Assembly (NCBI GenBank): GCA_041946865.1 | Contig: JBHGBF010000071.1 | Span: 1-20,482, forward strand | Origin: RPQK01 sp041946865 | GTDB lineage: Bacteria > Acidobacteriota > UBA6911 > RPQK01 | DNA: 20,482 bases | Direction of reading: 5' to 3' | Part shown: positions 1-8,190 of the stretch, piece by piece | Layout: each line of letters opens with the position of its first letter | How positions within the stretch are numbered: position 1 is the stretch's first letter | Program-made: the position numbers and the translations under genes | Notes under the pieces: generated by a model | Told to the model about the DNA's origin: nothing | What the model saw: the letters and a program-made list of their open reading frames with translations, nothing else | Database searches by the model: none

Positions 1-91
1 CGCCTTTGCTTTTCCCCTACAGGGAAAGAACCTAAACTCCCAGTGACCCAGGGTAGGCCGCAAACAGCGCGGCCAACTCTGGGCTCTCTTG

Positions 92-112
92 CCTTACGCC
101 TTCGGCGTAGGG
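92..112. repeat. Short perfect-looking hairpin in the left-edge intergenic region
   Basis: Nine bases (92-100) pair with 104-112 around a 3-base TTC loop, with one G-T wobble. It lies in the 185-bp stretch before the first gene, where I see no other coding signal. No T-run follows, so it is not a classical intrinsic terminator. It may end a gene that lies left of the window, or be an intergenic repeat. Confidence 0.4.
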
Positions 113-168
113 ACGCCACGACGTAGGCTGTGCGATCTTCTGATCTGTGCCCTGTTTTCCGGGTTTTC

Positions 169-185
169 TGCTAATGTATTAGGCG
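169..185 (+). promoter_or_regulatory. Possible extended -10 promoter, radical SAM gene
   Basis: TG at 169-170, one base, then TAATGT at 172-177 resembles an extended -10 element. CTAAT-GT-ATTAG (171-182) is also a small palindrome. No convincing -35 is visible. The element ends 8 bases before the ATG at 186 and there is no Shine-Dalgarno sequence, which would fit a leaderless transcript. Confidence 0.25.
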
Positions 186-1493
186 ATGGGGCGTCGTCTA
201 CATCTTGTCAGCCAGTTGGTCGCTAAGTATCCGGAAATCCCTTTCGAAGCGATTTACAAGGAGGACATCCTGCGGTCGGGACTCGCTTTCTCTTCCGACG
301 CTCTGCGGATAGCCGCCGGTTACAAACCTAAAGCTTATTTCATCTTTTCCTTCGATCTCGTGCCCATTGCGGAAATGAAGGAAGGGGAGCACCTGCGCGC
401 TCCCGAAGAGATTTGCCTGATCAGCGGGCGACTCGGTTTCCGGCGCACGATCGTTTCTGTCCGGCTCAACCCCAATTCTCCTTACCGGGTGGACGTTTCA
501 GGTGATGGCAGGCTTTTGCTCTATCTAGACGACATCGAGTTGTGCGAGGTCGAGTGTCAGAAGGTGCCGGAATACTACCGGCGCACTCTGAAGAACGGCA
601 AGCCGATCACCGACATCGCGCCCACGATCGAGTGGGGCTATCTGCTCTACCTGACGGTCTTTCGCATCTGCCAGTATTTCGGGCGGAATGAAGAATGCCA
701 GTTTTGCGATATTAACGAGAATTTCCGGCAGCAGAAGAAAACCGGGCGCTCTTACACCACCGTCAAGTCCGTAGCCGAAGTTATCGAAGCCTTGGAGATC
801 ATAGCGGAGACCGACACTGAGGCCCGGGCGTACACCGTAACCGGCGGCAGCATTACCACTCAGTTAAGCGGGCAAGCCGAGATCGATTTCTACCTGAAGT
901 ATCCGCAAGCCATCGAACGGCACTTCCCCGGTCGCTGGATCAGCAAGGCTGTGGTCCAGGCCTTGCCCAAGGACCAGGTCAAGCGCCTCAAGGATGCAGG
1001 AGTTCAGATTTATCATCCGAACTACGAAATTTGGGACGAGCGCCTGTTCAAGATTCTCTGCCCGGGCAAAGCCCGCTATGTCGGGCATGATCAATGGGTT
1101 CAGAGAATCCTGGATGCGGCCGAGGTCTTCGGACCGGGTAATGTCATCCCCAATTTCGTCGCCGGCATTGAGATGGCCAGGCCCCACGGCTTTGGGAGTA
1201 TCGACAAGGCGCTCGCGTCAACCGCCGAAGGGCTCGAGTTTTTCATGTCGCACCAGATTGTCCCTCGCTTTACCACCTGGTGCCCGGAACCCTTGAGCCT
1301 GCTGGGTGCGGCGAACCCCGATGGGGCGCCTTTGGAGTACCACGTTCGGCTCCTTCGAACCTGGAGAGACCTCCACGCCAGGCACAAGTTGCCGCCGCCA
1401 CCCGGATACGGCGAGCCGGGCGTCGGACAAGCGGTCTTCTCCGTCTCTGCTTTCATGGACGTCCTGCGTCCGACGACGTCTGCGGATAATTGA
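186..1493 (+). CDS. Radical SAM protein of unknown substrate
   Basis: The 435-residue protein carries three cysteines, C162, C171 and C174, arranged C-x8-C-x2-C (ICQYFGRNEECQFCDIN). This reads as the [4Fe-4S] site of a radical SAM enzyme with a wider first gap than the usual C-x3-C-x2-C. A GGS element near residues 220-222 (TVTGGSITT) sits where radical SAM proteins place the SAM-contacting GGE-type motif, and a WCPEPLS segment follows towards the C-terminus. About 150 residues precede the cluster motif and look like an accessory domain. No signal peptide or membrane segment is seen, so it is probably cytoplasmic. The ATG at 186 lacks a Shine-Dalgarno sequence. The gene ends 3 bp before a GH42-type glycosidase gene, so the two are likely co-transcribed, but this does not reveal a substrate. 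The superfamily call is good; the reaction is unknown. Confidence 0.82.
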   Translation: MGRRLHLVSQLVAKYPEIPFEAIYKEDILRSGLAFSSDALRIAAGYKPKAYFIFSFDLVPIAEMKEGEHLRAPEEICLISGRLGFRRTIVSVRLNPNSPYRVDVSGDGRLLLYLDDIELCEVECQKVPEYYRRTLKNGKPITDIAPTIEWGYLLYLTVFRICQYFGRNEECQFCDINENFRQQKKTGRSYTTVKSVAEVIEALEIIAETDTEARAYTVTGGSITTQLSGQAEIDFYLKYPQAIERHFPGRWISKAVVQALPKDQVKRLKDAGVQIYHPNYEIWDERLFKILCPGKARYVGHDQWVQRILDAAEVFGPGNVIPNFVAGIEMARPHGFGSIDKALASTAEGLEFFMSHQIVPRFTTWCPEPLSLLGAANPDGAPLEYHVRLLRTWRDLHARHKLPPPPGYGEPGVGQAVFSVSAFMDVLRPTTSADN

Positions 1494-1496
1494 AAC

Positions 1497-3713
1497 ATGC
1501 TGAAATGCGCGCTTCTCGGCCTGGTAGTCGCGTCGGCGCTCGTTGCAGTCCGAGCGCAGGCGCTGCCTCCTTCCTCCGATTTCTTTCCGTTTTCAGTCTG
1601 GTATTCGGGCGGGAAAGCCCGGGCGCCCATGCTCGAGGCCATTGACGCGACCAGCCGGGAACGGTGGAAACGCGATCTTGAGCAGATCAAGGGCCTGGGG
1701 TTCAACGCCGTCAGAACCTGGATCGAGTGGACTGCCTGTGAGCCGCGTCCCGGGCAATACAATTTCGAGAATCTGAAGTTGTTGTGTGAGCTGGCCCGGG
1801 AAGTGGATTTGAAAGTCCTCGTCCAGGTGTACGCCGACTCTGCCCCGGACTGGGTAGGCGCGCAGTTCCCGGATGCTCAGTTTGTCGCGCAGAGCGGCGA
1901 AGTCATCCCTTCGCAATCGGCGCCCGGCTACTGCTTTGATCATCCCGGCGTCCGCGACAAAATCCTGAGTTTGTACACAGAGGCAGCGCGAATCGCCACC
2001 CGCTATCCCAATTTTCTCGGCTGGGATTTGTGGAGCGAGCCGCACATCATCAACTGGGCCATCATTGACTTCGTTCCCAATGCCACCTTCTGCTATTGCG
2101 CGAGCAGCATGCAACGCTTCCGAAGCTGGCTTGAAAAGAAGTACGGCTCGCTCGACGGTCTGAACACGGCCTGGTACCGCCGGTTTTCCGATTGGAAGCA
2201 GGTCGAACCGCCCCGTTTCGGCACCATCCTTTCCTACACGGATTTCATCGACTGGCGCACCTTCATCCAGCAGAAGCTGGCCGAAGACCTCAAACTTCGC
2301 TCGCAGGCGGTCAAGAGCGTGGATTCGACCAAGGTGACGACCAGCCACGCCGCCGTGCCCTGCCTCTTAACCTCGCCGCTCTGGGGAGTCGGAGCCCCCG
2401 ACGATTGGCTGATGACCGAATCGGCCGACTACTTCGGGACGTCGATATATCCCAAACATTCATTCCCCAGAAGCCACTGGGACTTGCAGCGTCTTTGTGT
2501 CCTCATGGACTTCGCCCGCTCGACCGGGCGATCGAAGGGCGGGTTCTACGTGGGCGAATTGCAAGCCGGAATGGGAATAAGGGGAACGGTGGTGGGCAAT
2601 CCGGTGACTTCCGAGGACCATCGTCTGTGGGCCTGGGGGCTGCTCTCGCGCGGCGCCCGGGCCGTCAATGTCTATGCCTACTATCCGATGAGCAGCGGGT
2701 ATGAAGCGGGCGGATATGGGCTGATCAACCTTGACGGGACGCTCACTGAGCGGAGCAAGGCGATCGGCCGGATTGCCCGCGTGGCCGCGAAGAACAGCCG
2801 GCTTTTTACTAAGGGGCAGCCGCCCACAGCGCAGGTGGCGGTGGTCTACAACCCCCTCTCATACATGGTGGGCGGCGAGCAGCATTTGAGCGAGTCGGGC
2901 GCTGTTCGCGACTCGGAGATCGGCATCTACCGGCCTTTCTGGCGAAACAACATCCCCATCGACTTTATTCACCTGAGAGAAGTAGCTCAGGGTGTTCTAA
3001 AGCAGTACAAACTGGTTTTTGTCCCTTATCCCCTCATGTTTACCGCAGGCGCCGCGCAAGGCCTCAAGGAGTTTGTGAACGGCGGCGGCACCCTCATTGT
3101 CGAAGCGCGCTGCGCCTGGAACGACGATCGCGGCTACTCGCAGGACATAGTCCCTGGATTCGGACTGGATCAGACCTTCCAAGTCCGTGAGGGCACCCTT
3201 CAGATGCGGGACAAGGTGGAAATCAAGCTGGCCGGCGACCAGCGGCTGCTGCCCGGGCTTGAAGCAGGCATGTCGATAGCGGGACGAGGCATTATCGAGG
3301 AGCTAGTGCCTTCCGCCGGAGCGCGAGTCATCGGCCGTTTCCCGGACGGAAAGCCCGCGATGACCGTGGCCGACGCCGCGCAGGGACGGGCCGTCGCGAT
3401 CGGATCATTCGTAGCCATGGCCAACGGCCAGGAACAACACCCGGCTACCGAACAGTTTTTGCTGGCCCTGGCCCGGGGCGCCGGAGTGAAGCCGCCGCTG
3501 GAAGTGAAGGGAGTCCCCCCGGATGCCTTTCTTGAAGTCCGCACGCTCGAGGCGGGTGCGGAGAAGGTACTGTTCCTGTTCAATCACAGCAGCCAGACCG
3601 TCACGGCCCAGCTTCCTTTCACCACCGGCCTGAATCTGGAGACCGAGAAGGAAGAAGCGCTGGCGCGGGTCACTCTCGAGCCCGGGGAGATCAGGGTTTA
3701 CAGAGTTAAATAG
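1497..3713 (+). CDS. Secreted GH42-type beta-galactosidase-like glycoside hydrolase
   Basis: The 738-residue protein starts with a signal peptide (MLKCALLGLVVASALVAVRA, then QA), so it is likely exported. A TIM barrel covers about residues 30-430. WDLWSEPH places the probable acid/base at E181, and YVGELQAG places the probable nucleophile at E354. Their spacing of 173 residues fits clan GH-A and GH42. A Rossmann-like beta-galactosidase trimerisation domain follows (about 440-640), then a C-terminal beta domain. GH42 enzymes remove beta-linked galactose or related sugars from glycans. The residue before E181 is Ser, where clan GH-A proteins normally have Asn. The ATG at 1497 starts 3 bp after the radical SAM stop, with only a weak ribosome-binding site, which suggests translational coupling. 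The family call is strong; the actual sugar is not determined, and another GH-A specificity is possible. Confidence 0.85.
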   Translation: MLKCALLGLVVASALVAVRAQALPPSSDFFPFSVWYSGGKARAPMLEAIDATSRERWKRDLEQIKGLGFNAVRTWIEWTACEPRPGQYNFENLKLLCELAREVDLKVLVQVYADSAPDWVGAQFPDAQFVAQSGEVIPSQSAPGYCFDHPGVRDKILSLYTEAARIATRYPNFLGWDLWSEPHIINWAIIDFVPNATFCYCASSMQRFRSWLEKKYGSLDGLNTAWYRRFSDWKQVEPPRFGTILSYTDFIDWRTFIQQKLAEDLKLRSQAVKSVDSTKVTTSHAAVPCLLTSPLWGVGAPDDWLMTESADYFGTSIYPKHSFPRSHWDLQRLCVLMDFARSTGRSKGGFYVGELQAGMGIRGTVVGNPVTSEDHRLWAWGLLSRGARAVNVYAYYPMSSGYEAGGYGLINLDGTLTERSKAIGRIARVAAKNSRLFTKGQPPTAQVAVVYNPLSYMVGGEQHLSESGAVRDSEIGIYRPFWRNNIPIDFIHLREVAQGVLKQYKLVFVPYPLMFTAGAAQGLKEFVNGGGTLIVEARCAWNDDRGYSQDIVPGFGLDQTFQVREGTLQMRDKVEIKLAGDQRLLPGLEAGMSIAGRGIIEELVPSAGARVIGRFPDGKPAMTVADAAQGRAVAIGSFVAMANGQEQHPATEQFLLALARGAGVKPPLEVKGVPPDAFLEVRTLEAGAEKVLFLFNHSSQTVTAQLPFTTGLNLETEKEEALARVTLEPGEIRVYRVK

Positions 3714-3740
3714 GCGGCAGAACGGCGGTCCTCATCCGTG

Positions 3741-3765
3741 GACAAACATAAAACGCGGCTTTGTC
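3741..3765. terminator. Weak inverted repeat between convergent genes
   Basis: GACAAA (3741-3746) and TTTGTC (3760-3765) are complementary around a 13-base loop, between the convergent glycosidase and methyltransferase genes. The right arm touches the methyltransferase stop codon. The stem is short and A/T-rich, so a role as bidirectional terminator is only a possibility. Confidence 0.25.
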
Positions 3766-4499
3766 TAGACCTTCCCTCTTTTGGGCTGAAACCGGGTCAG
3801 AACTCCGCGAAGCAGGTGGATGTCCTCTTTCTCCAGCCGTGCCCGTGCCGAAATCCGCCGCAGCCTCTTCATGATCTTCTCGACTCTGACGTGCTCCGGG
3901 AACGGAGTCTTCTGGAGCAAATCCTCGAGGAAGAGCAGGAAGGTTTCAGTTTCCGCGGAGTCCGCCTCGTGCAGCAACGGTTTTTCTGCGCTTCCATCTG
4001 AGAAAGTAAGGTTCAGTTCATAAGCCACCACGGCCACTGCCTGTGCCAGGTTCATGACGGGGTAGTCCGAATCGGTCGGTATCCTGACCAGCCAATGACA
4101 CAGGCGGAGCTCTTCGCGGGAGAGCCCATTTTCTTCAGAACCGAACACGACGGCCAGCGAGGACGAACCGAAACGTTCGCCCAGGTCTCGGACGAAGCTC
4201 CTGAGATCCACCAAGGACGGCTTGGGCTGGCGGAACCGGCCGGTCGTGCCGACCAGGTAGCCGAACATGCGGGTGGCGTCCTCCAGACTGGGCAAAAAGA
4301 CAGCGCGGTCGAGAATCTCATCGCCTTTCATGGCGTAAGCGCGCGCCTCGACCCCGACCTCGCATTCCGGTTGGACCAGCACGAGGTTCGAAAAGCCCAT
4401 GTTCTTCATCGCCCGGGCAGACGAGCCGAGGTTGGACGCGAACCGGGTGCGAACCAGAACGAAATGAACGTCCTTTTTGGCGATCATGCGAAGAGGCAT
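3765..4499 (-). CDS. trmJ: TrmJ-type tRNA (Cm32/Um32) 2'-O-methyltransferase, SpoU/TrmH superfamily
   Basis: The 244-residue protein matches the length of TrmJ (about 246 in E. coli) and shows all three SPOUT motifs. Motif 1 is ASNLGSSARAMKNMGF (about residues 21-36), motif 2 is VVFGSEENGLSREE (about 117-130), and motif 3 is YPVMNLAQAVAVVAYEL (about 146-162). These form the trefoil-knot SAM site; the Arg in motif 1 and the Asn residues in motifs 2 and 3 are the usual key positions. TrmJ methylates the ribose of nucleotide 32 in the tRNA anticodon loop, in the cytoplasm. The first ATG (4499) and a second one (4487, residue 5) are both possible and neither has a good Shine-Dalgarno sequence; 4487 gives the N-terminal length typical of the family. 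The gene is divergent from the P5C dehydrogenase gene across a very short gap. A different SpoU subfamily cannot be fully excluded. Confidence 0.88.
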   Translation of the reverse strand: MPLRMIAKKDVHFVLVRTRFASNLGSSARAMKNMGFSNLVLVQPECEVGVEARAYAMKGDEILDRAVFLPSLEDATRMFGYLVGTTGRFRQPKPSLVDLRSFVRDLGERFGSSSLAVVFGSEENGLSREELRLCHWLVRIPTDSDYPVMNLAQAVAVVAYELNLTFSDGSAEKPLLHEADSAETETFLLFLEDLLQKTPFPEHVRVEKIMKRLRRISARARLEKEDIHLLRGVLTRFQPKRGKV

Positions 4500-4508
4500 T
4501 CTACCAAT

Positions 4509-4535
4509 TTGACTAAAAGCGAGGCATCATATGGT
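4509..4535 (+). promoter_or_regulatory. Possible promoter for the P5C dehydrogenase gene
   Basis: TTGACT (4509-4514) matches five of six -35 bases. TATGGT (4530-4535) is a fair -10, but the spacer is only 15 bp. If this is used, the -10 overlaps the upstream ATG (4531), and translation would have to begin at the GTG at 4561, which has its own strong Shine-Dalgarno sequence. Confidence 0.28.
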
Positions 4536-4549
4536 CTTATCAACGGTTC

Positions 4550-4563
4550 AGGAGGCTAAGGTG
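4550..4563 (+). promoter_or_regulatory. Strong Shine-Dalgarno deciding the P5C dehydrogenase start
   Basis: AGGAGG (4550-4555), 5 bases before GTG (4561-4563), is a near-ideal ribosome-binding site. It lies inside the coding region that would result from the upstream ATG at 4531, which argues for the downstream GTG. Confidence 0.6.
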
Positions 4564-6126
4564 CAGCTGGCTGAATTCCGCAATCAAGCTCTCACCGACT
4601 TTTCTTCCGACCAGAAGCGGCAAGCGATGGAGCAGGCTCTTGCCAAGGTACGCGCCGAGTTGGGCCGTGAGTACGATCTGGTCATCGGCACAGAACGGAT
4701 CAGGTGCGACAGGAAACTGGAGTCTTGCAACCCATCTAGGCCCTCGGAGGTTGTCGGCGTCTTCCAGAAGGCGACGGAGCCCTTGGTTCAAAAAGCTGTA
4801 GCCGCCGCGGAGACGGCGTTTCAAACCTGGCGGCAGAAAACCCCCGAGGAACGGGTTTCACTTCTCCTGAAGCTGTCGCAGATCATGCAGGAGCGGCGGC
4901 TGGAGCTGGCCGCCTGGATGGTCGTTGAAGTCGGGAAACCCTGGACTGAAGCTGACGCCGACGTGGCCGAAGCCATCGACTTCTGCGAGTTCTACGCGCG
5001 CGAAGCCCTTCGGCTGGGAGGCCCCCAGGATCTGACGCCGGCCGATGGCGAAGAAAACCACCTCTACTACATTCCGCTCGGCGTGGGTGTCATCATTCCT
5101 CCCTGGAACTTTCCGTTAGCCATTCTCACCGGCATGACGACGGCGGCTGTCGTGACCGGCAATACCGCGATCGTCAAACCATCGTCCGACTCTCCGACGA
5201 TTGCGGCGAAGCTGATGCAAATAGTCGAGAAGGCCGGTTTTCCTCCCGGCGTTGTCAATTTCCTCACCGGCAGTGGCGCCGAGGTCGGGGACGTCCTTGT
5301 CGCGCATCCCCGGGTCCGGTTCATCGCCTTTACCGGCTCGAAAGAGGTCGGGCTGCGTATCAATGAGCTGGCTGCGAAAGTCCCGCCGGGACAGGTCTGG
5401 ATCAAGCGCGCCATCCTCGAAATGGGAGGAAAGGACGCCATTATCGTAGACAGTGAAAGCAATCTGGATGAAGCGGCGGCCGGGGTCGTCACGTCCGCGT
5501 TCGGCTTCCAGGGACAGAAGTGCTCCGCCTGCTCGCGCGCCATCGTTCTTGAACCGGTCTACGATGCGTTCCTTGACAAGCTGAGAGAAGCCATGGGACG
5601 GACGATCAGGGAAGGAAACGTCGAAGACGGCCGGGTCAATTTCGGCCCGGTTATCAACGCACGAGCCTGCGAGTCGATCCTCGAATACATCCGGATCGGG
5701 CAGAAGGAAGGCCGGCTCATCGTGGGCGGAAGCCGCGCGCCGGGCGAAGGGTACTTCATCCGTCCGACTGTCATCGCCGACGTCGACTCCAAGGCGCGGA
5801 TCGCCCAGGAAGAGATCTTCGGCCCGGTTCTGGCGGTCATCAGGGCGCGAGACTACGATCACGCCCTCGAGATTGCAAACGATACTCAGTACGGCCTCAC
5901 AGGCGCCGTTTATACCGACAACCGCGAGAAGCAAGTCGAAGCCGAACGGAGATTCCACGTCGGCAATCTGTATTTGAACCGCAAGTGCACGGGCGCCTTG
6001 GTTGGCGCTCACCCGTTTGGCGGCTTCAACATGAGCGGCACGGATTCGAAAGCCGGCGGAAAGGATTACCTGCTGCTCTTCACTCAAGCTAAGGCGATCT
6101 CGAGGAAGTTAAGGCCTCTTCGATGA
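4561..6126 (+). CDS. rocA: L-glutamate gamma-semialdehyde (1-pyrroline-5-carboxylate) dehydrogenase
   Basis: This NAD-dependent aldehyde dehydrogenase oxidises glutamate semialdehyde/P5C to glutamate, the last step of proline and arginine/ornithine breakdown. Visible motifs, numbered from the GTG start (521 residues), are PWNFPLAI (N183), K206 in IVKPSSD, FTGSKEVG for the cofactor fold, the general base E287 in LEMGGKDA, and the catalytic C321 in GQKCSACSR. The N-terminal TDFS segment resembles RocA-type monofunctional enzymes. I chose GTG 4561 because AGGAGG (4550-4555) sits 5 bases upstream, and this start gives RocA-like length and residue numbering. An in-frame ATG at 4531, preceded by GAGG, would add 10 residues. 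No proline dehydrogenase domain is fused and none is in the window. The next gene, korA, follows after 136 bp. Members of this family with other aldehyde substrates exist but are less likely. Confidence 0.9.
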   Translation: MQLAEFRNQALTDFSSDQKRQAMEQALAKVRAELGREYDLVIGTERIRCDRKLESCNPSRPSEVVGVFQKATEPLVQKAVAAAETAFQTWRQKTPEERVSLLLKLSQIMQERRLELAAWMVVEVGKPWTEADADVAEAIDFCEFYAREALRLGGPQDLTPADGEENHLYYIPLGVGVIIPPWNFPLAILTGMTTAAVVTGNTAIVKPSSDSPTIAAKLMQIVEKAGFPPGVVNFLTGSGAEVGDVLVAHPRVRFIAFTGSKEVGLRINELAAKVPPGQVWIKRAILEMGGKDAIIVDSESNLDEAAAGVVTSAFGFQGQKCSACSRAIVLEPVYDAFLDKLREAMGRTIREGNVEDGRVNFGPVINARACESILEYIRIGQKEGRLIVGGSRAPGEGYFIRPTVIADVDSKARIAQEEIFGPVLAVIRARDYDHALEIANDTQYGLTGAVYTDNREKQVEAERRFHVGNLYLNRKCTGALVGAHPFGGFNMSGTDSKAGGKDYLLLFTQAKAISRKLRPLR

Positions 6127-6262
6127 CCGCGGCTGTCCGCCCAGGACATAAAGGACTCCGGAAGAGAGCGGAGCCTGGTTGTCGCTCTTGTCCTGCCAGT
6201 ATTTGTTAAGATATCCCCTATCGGATTAGTTAATTTCTCTCACCAGACCGCAAGGAGAACAC

Positions 6263-8104
6263 GTGAGCACCACAATCAGTGAACAGCGGGCCGGAGAACT
6301 GCCGGTCGAGCCTCAGTCGGAAGTCGTCAACGACTTCAGCATCCAAGTGGCGACCGTAAACGGCTCGGGCAGCCAGTCTTCAAACAACGTCCTGATGCGC
6401 TCGATTTTCCAAATGGGAATTCCCGTCAGCGGCAAAAACCTTTTTCCGTCAAATATCGCCGGGTTGCCGACGTGGTTTACTATCCGCGCTTCCAAGCACG
6501 GGTACGTGGGGCGCAAGAAGGAAATCGACATCCTGGTGGCCATGAATCCCGAGACTGCTCAGGAAGACGTCATGAGCCTGGAACCTGGACGGGCGGTGAT
6601 CTATGAGGAGAAGCTGAAGCTTTCCGGCCTGCGCGACGACCTCATCTATTACCCGATTCCGTTCAACGAACTGGCAGGGCAAGTGGTTCAAGACGTGCGA
6701 TTGCGGAAACTGATCGCAAATATGATTTATGTGGGGAGCGTGGCGGCGCTTCTCGGCATTGACATGTTCCAGGTGGAGTCAGCTATTGCGAAATGGTTCA
6801 AGGCCAAGCAAAAGGCTATCGATCTGAACATCAAGGCCGCCCGGCTGGGAGAGACCTACGTTCGCGAAAACGTCACGAAACGCGACCCGTTCCGGGTCCA
6901 GCCGATGAATCTGACCGCGGGCAAGATCATCATTGACGGCAATTCGGCTTGTGCCTTGGGCAGCATGTTTGCCGGCGTGACCGTGGTGACGTGGTATCCG
7001 ATCACGCCCTCGAGCAGTCTGTGCGAAACGCTGATGGACTACATGAAGCGCTACCGCACGGACCCGGAGACCGGCAAGGCCACCTATGCCATCGTGCAGG
7101 CGGAGGACGAGCTGGCGGCGCTCGGCATGGTGCTCGGCGCCGGCTGGGCAGGCGCGCGATCCATGACCTCGACTTCCGGCCCGGGGATTTCTCTCATGGC
7201 GGAGTTTGCCGGCCTTGGGTACTTTGCCGAAGTTCCGGCCGTGATTTTCGACGTGCAGCGGATCGGTCCCAGCACCGGCCTGCCCACCCGCACGTCGCAG
7301 GGTGACATTACCTTTCTTTACTATCTTTCCCACGGAGATACCAGGCATGTCGTCCTTTTCCCCTGCAACATGGAAGAATGCTTCCACTTCTCGATCCAAG
7401 CTTTTGACCTGGCCGAGCGCCTTCAGCAGCCGGTCTTTGTCGCCACCGACCTGGATCTCGGCATGAACAACTGGATGACCGAGCCTTTTACCTACCCAGC
7501 CAAGCCGATGGACCGGGGCAAGGTCCTGAGCGCCGAGGAGGTCGAGAAACTGCAGGGATTTGCTCGATACAGAGACGTAGACGGTGACGGTATCCCGTAT
7601 CGCACCCTCCCCGGCACGAACCATCCTCTGGCTGCCTATTTCACCCGCGGAAGCGGGCATAACGATCAAGCCAAGTATTCCGAGCGCCCGGAGGACTATG
7701 AACGACTCATGGACCGGCTGGCCAGGAAGTACAGGACGGCCCAAAACTATGTTCCCCAGCCGGTTGTCGACAATACCGATGGCGCCGAGATCGGGATCGT
7801 GGCCTTCGGATCGACCGACCTGGCCATGGAGGAATGCCGCCATCAGCTCCGGTCGGAATACGGGATCGAAACGGGGTACTTCCGAATCCGGGCTTTGCCC
7901 ATGACGCACCATTTGCGTGAGTTCGTGAGCCGTTACCAGCGGGTCTACGTTGTCGAGCAGAACCGCGACGGGCAAATGGCCGACCTCATCAAGCTGGAAG
8001 TCGGCGAGGAATCCGGGAAGATCAGGAAGGTCTGCCATTACAGAGGACTGCCGATCGATGCGCGCTTTGTGACGGACAAGATTGTCGAGATGGAAAAGGT
8101 TTAA
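6263..8104 (+). CDS. korA: 2-oxoacid:ferredoxin oxidoreductase, fused gamma-alpha subunit (KorA)
   Basis: The 613-residue subunit combines an N-terminal gamma domain (about residues 25-200, beginning VATVNGSGSQSSNN) with the alpha pyrimidine-binding domain (from about 220). The alpha part shows WYPITPSSSLCETL, QAEDELAALGMVLGAGWAG, STSGPGISLMAEF and DVQRIGPSTGLPTRTSQGD, all typical of KorA. The C-terminal part ends with YVVEQNRDGQM in the transketolase-C-like region. With KorB it oxidatively decarboxylates a 2-oxoacid, most likely 2-oxoglutarate to succinyl-CoA, reducing ferredoxin. The GTG start is set by AAGGAG (6252-6257), 5 bases upstream. korB follows after 86 bp. The 6127-6262 gap is partly AT-rich (6197-6236) and probably holds the promoter, but I could not resolve clean boxes. 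The substrate could instead be another 2-oxoacid. Confidence 0.92.
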   Translation: MSTTISEQRAGELPVEPQSEVVNDFSIQVATVNGSGSQSSNNVLMRSIFQMGIPVSGKNLFPSNIAGLPTWFTIRASKHGYVGRKKEIDILVAMNPETAQEDVMSLEPGRAVIYEEKLKLSGLRDDLIYYPIPFNELAGQVVQDVRLRKLIANMIYVGSVAALLGIDMFQVESAIAKWFKAKQKAIDLNIKAARLGETYVRENVTKRDPFRVQPMNLTAGKIIIDGNSACALGSMFAGVTVVTWYPITPSSSLCETLMDYMKRYRTDPETGKATYAIVQAEDELAALGMVLGAGWAGARSMTSTSGPGISLMAEFAGLGYFAEVPAVIFDVQRIGPSTGLPTRTSQGDITFLYYLSHGDTRHVVLFPCNMEECFHFSIQAFDLAERLQQPVFVATDLDLGMNNWMTEPFTYPAKPMDRGKVLSAEEVEKLQGFARYRDVDGDGIPYRTLPGTNHPLAAYFTRGSGHNDQAKYSERPEDYERLMDRLARKYRTAQNYVPQPVVDNTDGAEIGIVAFGSTDLAMEECRHQLRSEYGIETGYFRIRALPMTHHLREFVSRYQRVYVVEQNRDGQMADLIKLEVGEESGKIRKVCHYRGLPIDARFVTDKIVEMEKV

Positions 8105-8190
8105 GAATCAGCCAAAAGATCAAGCGGTTGGCACGAGTGAATCCCGTGCGATCCGCCTGATCCATTGGCCCAAAAGCAAGGCAAACGAAA

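Noticed and set aside
92..112. Intrinsic terminator at the left edge
   Set aside because: The stem is good, but no T-run follows, so it is kept only as a hairpin repeat.
5116..6087. Minus-strand open frame of 323 codons opposite the P5C dehydrogenase gene
   Set aside because: It is antisense to a confident aldehyde dehydrogenase, has no motifs, and has the Arg/Asp-rich composition typical of shadow frames.
6779..8038. Long open frame (419 codons) on the minus strand
   Set aside because: It lies wholly opposite korA, which has clear family motifs. The minus frame shows no recognisable domain and is explained by high-GC antisense openness.
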